Shown here piece after piece: positions 15,675 to 23,716 of a DNA stretch of 43,863 nt. A program made the translations under genes and the position numbers. The notes beneath the pieces are model-generated. The model saw nothing but the letters and a program-made list of their open reading frames with translations, did no database searches and was not told the origin of the DNA. This stretch comes from Acidiparvus fluvialis. GTDB taxonomy: Bacteria; Acidobacteriota; Holophagae; Holophagales; Holophagaceae. The stretch spans positions 1 through 43,863 of the forward strand of contig JBFSVS010000007.1 of NCBI GenBank assembly GCA_041263285.1, given 5' to 3'. Within the stretch, counting starts at the first letter, position 1. Each line of letters begins with the position of its first letter.

Positions 15675-16472
15675 ATGTCAGACTTTGAAAATAACCCATC
15701 TTTTACTCAAGACGATAGACCTCTAGAGGAAGCCTCCTTCAAAATACCTGAGGGATTCGAGAGCCGCTTTACGGAACTTGATTCCGTTCGGGTTCGAGGC
15801 TTTGAAGGGCCTTTAGATCTTTTACTCTTTCTCATCAAGGATCAGAAACTCAATATTCTTGATTTACCCATAGCCGAGATTACCCAGCAATATATGGAAT
15901 ACCTGAGATTAATGGAGGAACTTAACCTCGATATTGCTGCTGAATATATTGCTATGGCTGCACATCTCATTCAGATTAAATCCAAGATGATGCTGCCTCC
16001 CCTTCCCGGCGAGGAAGATTTGGACCCCCGAAAGAAACTTGTCCAAAAACTTTTGGAGTACCAGCAAGTTAGAGAGGCAACAGGGCATTTGCAGTCATTA
16101 AAAAATCATTGGGATGCAACACCCATGATTCCTCAAGCCAACCTTCAAGAATTTGCCCACGTTGAAGAGGAGCCCATCAAAGCCACTCTATTCGATATCC
16201 TTGCAAGCTATCGTGATGCTCTTAGTCGATTAGTTCCACCACCCGCAGTCGAAATTCAAACTCAACCCAAAACAGTTGAAGAAAGGATTGGAGAGGTTCT
16301 TGATATGCTCCAAGACGGGTCATGGAAAACCCTCATGGGTCTATTTTTTGACGTCGCTACTCGGGAAGAGATTGTTCTCACCTTCGTCGCCATTTTGGAG
16401 TTAGCAAGAACCAACAAAGTCTCCATTGTTCAAAGTGAGCCCTTTGGCGAAATCCGAGTCAAAGCAGCATAA
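15675..16472 (+). CDS. scpA: Segregation and condensation protein A
   Basis: A 265-residue kleisin that bridges Smc heads and binds ScpB in chromosome condensation. The family core begins with VRGFEGPLDLLLFLIKDQKLNILDLPIAEITQQYMEYL-type sequence (about residues 40-78), followed by AAEYIAMAAHLIQIKSKMMLP and LLEYQQVREAT. The C-terminal winged helix that contacts the Smc head is present (about 205-265, with FVAILELARTNKVSIVQSEPFGEI). An extra acidic head of about 35 residues precedes the core. scpB, usually adjacent, is not seen; the ribB-like gene follows 2 nt later. Confidence 0.95.
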   Translation: MSDFENNPSFTQDDRPLEEASFKIPEGFESRFTELDSVRVRGFEGPLDLLLFLIKDQKLNILDLPIAEITQQYMEYLRLMEELNLDIAAEYIAMAAHLIQIKSKMMLPPLPGEEDLDPRKKLVQKLLEYQQVREATGHLQSLKNHWDATPMIPQANLQEFAHVEEEPIKATLFDILASYRDALSRLVPPPAVEIQTQPKTVEERIGEVLDMLQDGSWKTLMGLFFDVATREEIVLTFVAILELARTNKVSIVQSEPFGEIRVKAA

Positions 16473-16474
16473 GT

Positions 16475-17566
16475 ATGCCTGAAACATCATCTTCTCCCTT
16501 CTCGAGTATTGAAGAAGCTCTAATTAGGATTAAGCAAGGAGAAATGGTTGTCGTCGTGGATGACGAAAACCGAGAGAACGAAGGTGATCTGACATTGGCC
16601 GCTGAAAAAGTTACACCTGAAGCGATAAACTTTATGGCTACCCACGGCCGAGGTCTCATTTGTGTAGCATTAGAAGGATCTTTACTCGATAAACTTCAAA
16701 TACCTCTCATGGTGAAAGAAAATAGCAGTCCTTTTGAAACTGCCTTTTGTATTTCTGTCGAAGCTCGCAGTGGAACCACTACGGGTATTAGTGCAGCCGA
16801 CCGATCGACTACGATTCAGACGCTTATCGATCCTCGCTCAAAGGCTTATGATTTTGTGAAACCTGGCCACACATTTCCCCTCCGAGCAAAGCCCGGGGGA
16901 GTGCTGATGCGAACAGGCCAAACAGAGGCTAGCGTCGACTTAGCCCGCCTTGCAGGCTGTCACCCAAGTGGAGTTATTTGCGAAATCATGAATACTGACG
17001 GAACTATGGCGCGTCTTCCACAATTAATAAACTTCTGTCAACAACATCAACTACTTATGGTGACTGTTGCAGACTTAGTGGCTTATCGACTATCAAAAGA
17101 ACCTCTTGTGAAGCATTTAATGACGGAAGATAAAGTTACTCATTGGGGTATAGTACAAATTCATCACTTTGAAAGCCTACTAGATGGGGGGAAACATCTT
17201 GCGATGGTAGTGGGAGATCTTTCTAAATCTCAAGAGCCCCTAGTCCGAGTTCATCTTGAAACTATCCCTGATGATTTATTCCATGGAGGATCGTCAGCAA
17301 ATTCATTTGGACTTGCCTTAGACTATCTTAAAAATGAGGGGGCAGGCGTGCTCGTCTATCTGCGCCGTCACGCTAAGACTCAAGGAGTTATTCAGGAAAG
17401 CCTTGTGCCGCCCATCTCCATGAGTGATAAAGATATCGGTGTTGGAGCTCAAATCCTTCGACACCTCGGTATCTCGAATATGAGGCTCCTCGCTAGAAAA
17501 GAGACAAAATATCGTGGGCTAAAGGGATTTGGATTATCCATTACGCGTGTTGAGCTTTTCAAATAA
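16475..17566 (+). CDS. ribB: 3,4-dihydroxy-2-butanone 4-phosphate synthase with degenerate GTP cyclohydrolase II domain
   Basis: A 363-residue RibBA-shaped protein of riboflavin synthesis. The N-terminal DHBP synthase (residues 1 to about 205) is intact: DDENRENEGD (29-38), THGRGLICVAL, GISAADRSTTI, KPGHTFPLRA, RTGQTEASVDL and the Glu in VICEIMNTDG. The C-terminal half keeps the GCH II fold outline (HLGISNMRLL, YRGLKGFGLSITR), but the zinc site SECLTGDVFGSLRCDCG is replaced by LETIPDDLFHGGSSANSFG (261-279), losing all three Cys. RQEGRGIGL has become RRHAKTQGV, and about 15 residues are missing after it. It should therefore make the butanone phosphate only. Similar RibB proteins with an inactive second domain ('RibBX') are known. 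It lies 2 nt after scpA. Confidence 0.92.
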   Translation: MPETSSSPFSSIEEALIRIKQGEMVVVVDDENRENEGDLTLAAEKVTPEAINFMATHGRGLICVALEGSLLDKLQIPLMVKENSSPFETAFCISVEARSGTTTGISAADRSTTIQTLIDPRSKAYDFVKPGHTFPLRAKPGGVLMRTGQTEASVDLARLAGCHPSGVICEIMNTDGTMARLPQLINFCQQHQLLMVTVADLVAYRLSKEPLVKHLMTEDKVTHWGIVQIHHFESLLDGGKHLAMVVGDLSKSQEPLVRVHLETIPDDLFHGGSSANSFGLALDYLKNEGAGVLVYLRRHAKTQGVIQESLVPPISMSDKDIGVGAQILRHLGISNMRLLARKETKYRGLKGFGLSITRVELFK

Positions 17567-17640
17567 AATAGACGCATCAAGCCGGGTCTTAATTCAAGGT
17601 ACACTAAGGATTCGTTTTCTATAATTTTCATGGAGTCGAT

Positions 17641-17961
17641 ATGTCAGATAAAGTTGCGCATATTGGTGATGCAGAGTTCGCCTCAACTATTGAAAAGGGT
17701 ATAACTCTAGTTGATTTTTGGGCACCGTGGTGTGGACCCTGCAAGATGATTGGGCCAATTCTTGAAGAAATTGCAGAAGAACTTCCTGAAGGCAGTAAGA
17801 TAGTAAAAATTAATATCGACCAGCACCAGCGAACTGCAGGCGACTTTGAAGTTATGAGTATTCCTACCCTAGTGGTTTTTAAAGATGGAAAGATGATCAA
17901 TAAAATGGTCGGCGCATCTTCAAAAGATAAAATCAAATCTCTTATTACCGACGTAAGCTAA
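17641..17961 (+). CDS. trxA: Thioredoxin
   Basis: A 106-residue cytoplasmic thioredoxin that reduces protein disulfides. It has the active-site WCGPC (Cys31, Cys34), the preceding LVDFWA strand, the cis-Pro in SIPTLVVFKDG, and a C-terminal helix; no signal peptide. The ATG has GGAG at 17632-17635 upstream, and a perfect TATAAT hexamer lies at 17620-17625 with no clear -35. It ends 15 nt before the convergent waaA stop without an evident hairpin terminator. Confidence 0.96.
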   Translation: MSDKVAHIGDAEFASTIEKGITLVDFWAPWCGPCKMIGPILEEIAEELPEGSKIVKINIDQHQRTAGDFEVMSIPTLVVFKDGKMINKMVGASSKDKIKSLITDVS

Positions 17962-17976
17962 TTTTTTTATAAAACT

Positions 17977-19215
17977 CTAAATTCGAGGTTCCAGCACTTT
18001 CCAAGTCCTGTCGAGCGCTGCTCCAAATTCTTCAAAGACCGCTTTTAAACTGGGCTTAAGATCCCTTGAAATAAGGACTGGGAGATTGTTTATCTGAGCC
18101 TCTAATTCATGGACTGGAAGGGCCCAAAGGGATTCTGTTCTGAGTAGTGGAATAACCAGATCTTTAAAATTATCGTAGTGAGGACCTACAAACGTTCTTA
18201 CGCCATAACGAAGAGATTCGAGAGGATTGTGGCCACCCCTTCCCAACCATCCTCCGCCTATGAAAGCAAACTCAGCTAGCTGATAAAGATTAGGTAAATC
18301 GCCCACGGTGTCCAAAAGCAAAATATCTTCAGGAATTCGTTGCGAATTAGTTTTCCAATACGAAGCTCGGGTATAAGCTAAGTGAAAAGATTTAAGGAGC
18401 TCTTCAACCTCATCAAATCGATTCGGTTGTCTAGGAGCAAGAATACATCTGAGATTCGGTTGAATCTCCTTTTGCTTTTTCCAAAGGTTCAGTATTAGAA
18501 TTTCTTCGCCACTAATAGTATTCCCAATCACCCAAATAGGCTGAGCAGTCCAAAGTAGATTCAAGTCTTGCCAGGGTTTATGCAGAGGTTCGGGTAGGAT
18601 ATTAGCCGCTTTGAGGTTGCCTCCATAATGAACTTCGGGAGCACCAAGACTCTTAAAAAGCACCTTGCTATCATGATCCCGGGCAACCACAAAATCAATT
18701 TGGGAGAGACTGTTCGTGGTTAAGCCTTGAATCCATCTAGTAGACTTGAACGTTAGCCGCCCATTAACAATTCCGATAGGAATATTATTCTTTTTACAAA
18801 GACGAATCAGGTTAGGCCATAGCTCTGTTTCCATTAAGATAAGAAACTTGGGTTTAGCGTTAATCCAGGGTTTCAAAGAGGACTCAAGGTCTAAAGGGAA
18901 AAAGCCCCCTGAGACAAGATCGTGGTTAAGCGTGGTCCTAAGAAGCGTATCTAAGAGGTCGCAACCAGCTGTTGTGCTCGTGGTGATATGAATATGAATT
19001 TTTTTTTCTAGGATTTTTTTTACCAGGGGAGGAACTAAAAGTAGCTCTCCAAGACTAACAGCCTGAATCCAGATCCATTGGCCGGAAGGAAGATGGTTCG
19101 GAGGATGAGCCTTTCGACGATCTGAGAAAGGATGCGGCAAACAAAAGCTGAAGGGCTTGGTAGCTACATCCACCAAAAAAAAGAACAAACGATAGACAAT
19201 TGGGAAAAAATTCAT
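17977..19215 (-). CDS. waaA: 3-deoxy-D-manno-octulosonic acid (Kdo) transferase
   Basis: A 412-residue GT30 enzyme that adds Kdo from CMP-Kdo to lipid IVA on the inner face of the inner membrane. It has an N-terminal membrane anchor (about 3-20), WIQAVSLGE with the presumed catalytic Glu57, ITTSTTAG, the ETELWPNLIRLC segment, GIVNGRL, APRQPNR and the CMP-binding GGHNPLESLRYG. Its presence is direct evidence for LPS. It is transcribed divergently from the ABC-F gene. The number of Kdo residues added cannot be read from sequence. Confidence 0.95.
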   Translation of the reverse strand: MNFFPIVYRLFFFLVDVATKPFSFCLPHPFSDRRKAHPPNHLPSGQWIWIQAVSLGELLLVPPLVKKILEKKIHIHITTSTTAGCDLLDTLLRTTLNHDLVSGGFFPLDLESSLKPWINAKPKFLILMETELWPNLIRLCKKNNIPIGIVNGRLTFKSTRWIQGLTTNSLSQIDFVVARDHDSKVLFKSLGAPEVHYGGNLKAANILPEPLHKPWQDLNLLWTAQPIWVIGNTISGEEILILNLWKKQKEIQPNLRCILAPRQPNRFDEVEELLKSFHLAYTRASYWKTNSQRIPEDILLLDTVGDLPNLYQLAEFAFIGGGWLGRGGHNPLESLRYGVRTFVGPHYDNFKDLVIPLLRTESLWALPVHELEAQINNLPVLISRDLKPSLKAVFEEFGAALDRTWKVLEPRI

Positions 19216-19330
19216 TCTTTAACCTTCGCACATGTTGGTGAATGTTGTGAATTAAGTATCCCTCGCAAGCGGTTAAAACAGGACTTAAATGAGGTGAGAT
19301 AGGGGTTCCTTTGATAAGATTAAGGATTAC

Positions 19331-19334
19331 GGAG
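19331..19334 (+). promoter_or_regulatory. Shine-Dalgarno of the ABC-F gene
   Basis: GGAG, 6 nt before the TTG at 19341. It selects this start over the TTG at 19311, and the family's N-terminus fits the later start. Confidence 0.6.
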
Positions 19335-19340
19335 ACTAGA

Positions 19341-20957
19341 TTGATCGCGACTCAGAATGTCACCATGAGGTATGGTTCTCGGATTTTGTTCGAGAACGTG
19401 AATACGATGTTTAGTCCAAGTCGCCGATACGGACTTACAGGGCCAAATGGGTCAGGTAAAAGTACGTTCATGAAGATCATGTCTGGAGAATTGGAACCTC
19501 AGATTGGTCATGTTCAACGCCCCAAAAAAATTGGGATCTTAAGTCAGGATCAATTTGCTTTTGATAATTTCCGTGTCATCGATACTGTCATTATGGGAAA
19601 TCGGAATCTATGGTCTGCTCTTCAGGAGCGAGATGCTCTCTATGAGAAACCCGAGATGACTGATCAAGAGGGGATTCGGGTTGCTGAACTTGAGGGTATT
19701 GTGGCTGAAGAGGATGGCTATACTGCCGAGAGTGATGCAGCTATTCTTCTCGATGGTCTAGACATTCCAGAGCAGCTCCATGATCGAAAGATGAGTGAGC
19801 TACAGGGAGGACAAAAGGTTCGTGTGCTTCTTGCCCAATCACTTTTTGGAAGTCCCCAGGCATTATTGCTTGACGAACCTACTAATTATCTCGATTTACA
19901 ATCTATCCACTGGCTTGAGAATTTTCTTAACAACTTCAAGGGCACTGTCATTGTCATTTCTCATGATCGTTACTTTCTAAATAATATTTGTACTCATATT
20001 GCTGACATTGATTATCAAACAATCATTCAGTACACGGGTGGATATGATGACATGGTCATCCAAAAGACCCAAATCAGGTCAAGAATTGAGTCAGAAAATG
20101 CTCAAAAAGAGAAAAAAGTCGCTCAATTGAACGAATTTATATCTCGCTTTGCTGCAGGAACACGTTCCTCACAGGTCAACAGTCGAAGGAAAGAAGTCGA
20201 ACGACTCCAACCCAACGAATTAGCGCGCTCGAATATCCAACGACCTTACATAAAGTTTGATATTGAGAAGCCTGGGGGCAAATATGCTATCGAATTCGAG
20301 GGAGTTAAGAAAGGTTACAAAACTCCCGAGGGCCACCTCGATGTCATTAAGGGTTTCACGGGCATGGTTCAACGTGGTGAGCATATCGTTCTCATGGGTC
20401 GCAATGCCTCGGGTAAGAGCAGTCTCATAAATGCACTTCTTGCCAATGGCCCAAGCGTTACTGAAAAGGGTTTAAAACTCGATGGTGGAAAGGTTAAATG
20501 GGGACACGAAACATCCATTGGTTACTTTGCTCAAGACTTTAGAGAGAGTATTCCCAAGGATATTTCCATGATTAATTGGCTTTGGCAATTTAGGCCGGAA
20601 GCCTCGATCGAAGATATTCGAGGGGTTTTGGGTCAGATGTTGTTCAGCGGGGAGGAAGGCACCAAAAAGACTGATGTCCTCAGTGGTGGCGAAGCCTGCC
20701 GATTGATGTTCTGCAAACTTATGCTTCAAAAGCCAAATATCCTTGTTCTCGATGAACCGACTAATCACTTGGATCTTGAATCTGTTATCGCACTCAATAT
20801 GGCTCTTCAAAAATACCCAGGAACCCTTCTCTTGGTTACCCACGACGAAGATCTAATCGACGAAGTAGCCACGCGAACTTGGCATTTCACTGAAAAGGGT
20901 ATTGAGGACTTCAATGGAAGTTATGCAGAATATCTCAAATATACAAAGCAGACCTAA
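19341..20957 (+). CDS. ABC-F family ATPase, YbiT-like
   Basis: A 538-residue tandem ABC ATPase without membrane segments, the ABC-F class that acts on the ribosome. First domain: GPNGSGKST at residues 34-42, a LQGGQ signature and LLLDEPTNYLDL. A linker of the P-site-tRNA-interaction-motif type follows (EKKVAQLNEFISRFAAG). Second domain: GRNASGKSS, LSGGEACR and VLDEPTNHLDL. QDQFAFDNFRVIDTVIMG and FENV near the start match the YbiT subgroup more than EttA or Uup. The start TTG at 19341 is explained by GGAG at 19331 and by the family N-terminus (IATQNVTMRYG). The 3' end shares 4 nt with the convergent lipocalin stop. Confidence 0.93.
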   Translation: MIATQNVTMRYGSRILFENVNTMFSPSRRYGLTGPNGSGKSTFMKIMSGELEPQIGHVQRPKKIGILSQDQFAFDNFRVIDTVIMGNRNLWSALQERDALYEKPEMTDQEGIRVAELEGIVAEEDGYTAESDAAILLDGLDIPEQLHDRKMSELQGGQKVRVLLAQSLFGSPQALLLDEPTNYLDLQSIHWLENFLNNFKGTVIVISHDRYFLNNICTHIADIDYQTIIQYTGGYDDMVIQKTQIRSRIESENAQKEKKVAQLNEFISRFAAGTRSSQVNSRRKEVERLQPNELARSNIQRPYIKFDIEKPGGKYAIEFEGVKKGYKTPEGHLDVIKGFTGMVQRGEHIVLMGRNASGKSSLINALLANGPSVTEKGLKLDGGKVKWGHETSIGYFAQDFRESIPKDISMINWLWQFRPEASIEDIRGVLGQMLFSGEEGTKKTDVLSGGEACRLMFCKLMLQKPNILVLDEPTNHLDLESVIALNMALQKYPGTLLLVTHDEDLIDEVATRTWHFTEKGIEDFNGSYAEYLKYTKQT

Positions 20958-21493
20958 CGAGGTGCTATTTCATTCCAAGGGGTACTAAAGATAATTTGAG
21001 AAGTATCGTAACCTAGGCTGCTTGCTTTAGCGATAAGAGATTTTAGAATCTCAGGATCTATAGATCCTGATCGAGACATGATCCAAAGCCATTTTCGATT
21101 AGGGTGGCCAAAAAATACCCATTGATAGTTTGCATCTAAGTCAACGATCCATTGATCAGCGGTGAATGGCCATATAAATTGAACACTCCATTTTCCTGGT
21201 TCTTGAGAATTCGGAATACGTGCTCTTCCATAGATATATTTCCAAGGACCTTGGGGTCCACCCTTACGATAGGATCCGGTCACTAAAATAGTTCCGTCAG
21301 CTTGTAATTTATAATGATCCTGCCATCCGTACTCCGAGATTTTTTGTGCAAAGATGGGCATGCGTGCAATTTCAATCCACGAGCCTTCCATTTTGGAAAT
21401 ATCGACCTGAGAAATCACTGGCATAGTCTCTGGTTTTGAACAACCTATCCCGAATGACAACAGTAGACACATTGCAATACGATCCGAACTCAT
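20954..21493 (-). CDS. Bacterial lipocalin (Blc-like lipoprotein)
   Basis: A 179-residue lipocalin. The family marker is the N-terminal strand motif MEGSWIEIARMP (equivalent to GxWYEIARxP), then WQDHYKLQADGTILVTGSYRKGG, the centre AQFxWPF-like VQFIWPF, and WLWIMSRSGSIDPEIL near the end. The N-terminus MSSDRIAMCLLLSFGIGC suggests a lipoprotein signal with Cys18, though Gly at -3 makes the lipobox weak. Blc proteins bind fatty acids or lysophospholipids in the outer membrane. The ATG at 21493 is fixed by AGGAGG 4 nt upstream; the frame's longer extension would run into the tRNA gene. Confidence 0.9.
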   Translation of the reverse strand: MSSDRIAMCLLLSFGIGCSKPETMPVISQVDISKMEGSWIEIARMPIFAQKISEYGWQDHYKLQADGTILVTGSYRKGGPQGPWKYIYGRARIPNSQEPGKWSVQFIWPFTADQWIVDLDANYQWVFFGHPNRKWLWIMSRSGSIDPEILKSLIAKASSLGYDTSQIIFSTPWNEIAPR

Positions 21494-21497
21494 TTTG

Positions 21498-21503
21498 CCT
21501 CCT
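21498..21503 (-). promoter_or_regulatory. Shine-Dalgarno of the lipocalin gene
   Basis: Perfect AGGAGG on the minus strand, 4 nt before the ATG at 21493. It decides the start and shows that this organism uses canonical Shine-Dalgarno sites. On the plus strand the overlapping TATACT at 21503-21508 might be the -10 box of the tRNA. Confidence 0.75.
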
Positions 21504-21525
21504 ATACTATTATGAAAGGATGACG

Positions 21526-21602
21526 GGTCCCGTAGCTCAACTGGATAGAGCAACGCACTCCTAACGCGTAGGTTGGAGGTTCAATTCCTCTCGGGGCCAC
21601 CA
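21526..21602 (+). tRNA. tRNA-Arg (anticodon CCT)
   Basis: A 77-nt cloverleaf. The acceptor stem GGTCCCG (21526-21532) pairs with CGGGGCC (21592-21598) with one G-U pair, the discriminator is A at 21599, and CCA is encoded at 21600-21602. The D-stem is GCTC/GAGC, the T-stem GGAGG/CCTCT around loop TTCAATT. The anticodon loop CTCCTAA gives anticodon CCT, reading AGG arginine codons; the pair next to the loop is an A-C mismatch, so the stem has four strong pairs. The gene starts 32 nt from the divergent lipocalin ATG. Its last base abuts the stop codon of the convergent SpoIID-like gene. Confidence 0.93.
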
Positions 21603-23711
21603 TTAGTAGGCAGTAATCAGTTGAGTGTTCGTGTAGAAATGCTTCAGGATCTCATCGTACTTCTTTCCTGCAATAGCCATTCCATAAGCACCGGTTTGGG
21701 ACAACCCTACACCGTGGCCCCAACCCCGGCCATAAAAAATCCATCGTCGCTGTAGACCTTTTCCACTAGACACGAAGCTAAATACATTGTCCTTCAACCT
21801 CAATAGGTTTCTAATTCTCATACCTGTAAAAACATAAGAAGCTTTGTTTTGATCACGAATAGTCATGAGGACAACCCTACCTTGTTGATTATGTTTTACT
21901 TCTATTGAATGGATTTCCTTAATAGGGACTCTTTGACGAATCAGCCTTAAAAGATCAGATTCACTATATTCCTGTTTCCAATGAGAATCTGGATGAAATC
22001 TATCTAGCGAAATTCCATCAGGATCTTTGCGATGAATCGCAAAAGCAACCCGATCTTGCTCCCCGGAAATCCAGCGTAAACGATCGCCCGCGGGTATTGA
22101 GAGATTCGAGACTAGTTGATAATAGCCCCCCGGAATTTCTATTGCCAAAATAGTTTCATGATTGACATTAATTTTTTTAGGCTCCTCCCTTTTTTTTTGG
22201 ACTTCATTCGTTCTGAGCAAGGTTCCCTCTTGAAATGAAAATGGAGCGAGTTCATTCCAGAATAAGTACATCCAATTTAAATAAGTTTTCCAGTCGGGCA
22301 CATTGGGTGTTGTGATGTCCAAGTAAGACGCAAGATTTCGTCTCAAAAGGAAATAAGCAAGTTCCATATCTTTTCTGTCTATGGAGTTGCCAAAGATATA
22401 AACTGCATCCTCTATTCGATCCTGCCCTGCCAATACACGATCAAAACCAAGAGCGCGAGCGACGCTTAGAACATTTAACGGGTTGTTTGGGACCACAAGG
22501 GAATTAATTTCTAGCTTAGATTGCAATTTCATTAAGAGTGATTGAGCATCGCTCAAAGAGACCTTAGACCTGAGCTTGTCCTCTAGCAGAAATTCTGGAG
22601 TAATTAAACCACCAATGAGTAGCTTCAATTGTGATTCAGTTATGGGTGAAGTAAGTATTTGTGGGTATTGACTCGAGGATTGATATATAAGATTGGGGAT
22701 TTGAGAAAAATAAGTGCTCACACCCTTAAGATAAGGGGCATCACCTCCAAATACTTCTCCCACATCAATAGTTGCTCCTCCTGCATTAGCCATGAAAAGA
22801 GCTTGAATGGGTTTACCCTGGTACGAAGCAATAATACCCCGTGTTTCATGAATTGCTTGATCGGTCATCGGTTCCTCGGCATCGTACCCACCATAAACCT
22901 GATCCGCAACAGTATCATTTAAATCAAAACCTTCTTTCACTCGCTTATTTAAATTTGCTATTGCGTAGGTTCTTGCTGCGATACTTTGGGCTTTTAATGC
23001 TTCGATGTTTGGAAATTCAGCTGGACCCATCTCTCTTGGTACGACACCACGTAGGTAAGTTTCCATATCAAGAATATTAATGACTGATAGGCGTCCAGAG
23101 TTATGGGGCACAACATGAATTTGCCCTCTATATTTACCCTTATTCAAGACCCGGGTTGTTAGCCCCAAAGGTTTAAGGCTTACCCCTATTGAAGGCAAAG
23201 GGACGCGTTCATATTGTTCAGTGATGAGATAAAGACCCCGAGATGGCTTAGGGAGATCTAAATTGCGCTCAGAACTGATCCATAATTCCTCATAGCCTAA
23301 AGTTTTTAATTTATCAAAATCCACTACAGCTAGATCGGAAGTCAGGAAGCGACCTGTAAGGACTCTAAAAAATGCGCTATCGACGACACTCACTTTTTCG
23401 GCTGAAAAACCTTGAGTTTTCAATTGATTAATTAATTGATCTGCATCGCTAGAACTTAAAGGACCTTTAACTTGAATGCGATACTCGTCAAAGAATTTAC
23501 TCTGCGATGCACTATCTAACCAAATTCTAAAACGCTCACCATCAGAAAATGATCGCAGAGGAACTCCTTCCAGAGATTCGATAACACCGCCTTCCTCAAA
23601 AGAAAATAAGTATTCATTTTGGGTCGTTTCTATTCCAACTCGTATAATAGGAGTTTGAGCAACCACTAAGGTGGAGAGAATAACCAACGTGAAATATCGG
23701 AGCATACACAT
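21603..23711 (-). CDS. SpoIID/LytB-domain protein with SPOR-like N-terminus
   Basis: A 702-residue exported protein of the SpoIID family, peptidoglycan lytic enzymes that cleave denuded glycan strands. The signal peptide ends VVA-Q19. A SPOR-like region (about 76-150: YRIQVKGPLSSSDADQL, then FFRVLTGRFLTSDLA) is expected to bind glycan. The SpoIID core begins at about 210 (INILDMETYLRGVVPREM, EALKAQSIAARTYA, DQVYGGYDAE, GKPIQALFMANAGGAT) and closes at 661-702 (GRGWGHGVGLSQTGAYGMA). Between these lie some 330 residues, longer than the usual spacing. A run of nine As on the coding strand (22190-22198) falls in a KKREEPKK stretch. The stop codon touches tRNA-Arg. The ATG at 23705 is an alternative start. 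Confidence 0.88.
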   Translation of the reverse strand: MCMLRYFTLVILSTLVVAQTPIIRVGIETTQNEYLFSFEEGGVIESLEGVPLRSFSDGERFRIWLDSASQSKFFDEYRIQVKGPLSSSDADQLINQLKTQGFSAEKVSVVDSAFFRVLTGRFLTSDLAVVDFDKLKTLGYEELWISSERNLDLPKPSRGLYLITEQYERVPLPSIGVSLKPLGLTTRVLNKGKYRGQIHVVPHNSGRLSVINILDMETYLRGVVPREMGPAEFPNIEALKAQSIAARTYAIANLNKRVKEGFDLNDTVADQVYGGYDAEEPMTDQAIHETRGIIASYQGKPIQALFMANAGGATIDVGEVFGGDAPYLKGVSTYFSQIPNLIYQSSSQYPQILTSPITESQLKLLIGGLITPEFLLEDKLRSKVSLSDAQSLLMKLQSKLEINSLVVPNNPLNVLSVARALGFDRVLAGQDRIEDAVYIFGNSIDRKDMELAYFLLRRNLASYLDITTPNVPDWKTYLNWMYLFWNELAPFSFQEGTLLRTNEVQKKREEPKKINVNHETILAIEIPGGYYQLVSNLSIPAGDRLRWISGEQDRVAFAIHRKDPDGISLDRFHPDSHWKQEYSESDLLRLIRQRVPIKEIHSIEVKHNQQGRVVLMTIRDQNKASYVFTGMRIRNLLRLKDNVFSFVSSGKGLQRRWIFYGRGWGHGVGLSQTGAYGMAIAGKKYDEILKHFYTNTQLITAY

Positions 23712-23716
23712 ATAGA

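Noticed and set aside
21494..21553. An upstream extension of the lipocalin frame
   Set aside because: It would run into the tRNA-Arg gene, whereas ATG 21493 has a perfect AGGAGG and starts a signal peptide.
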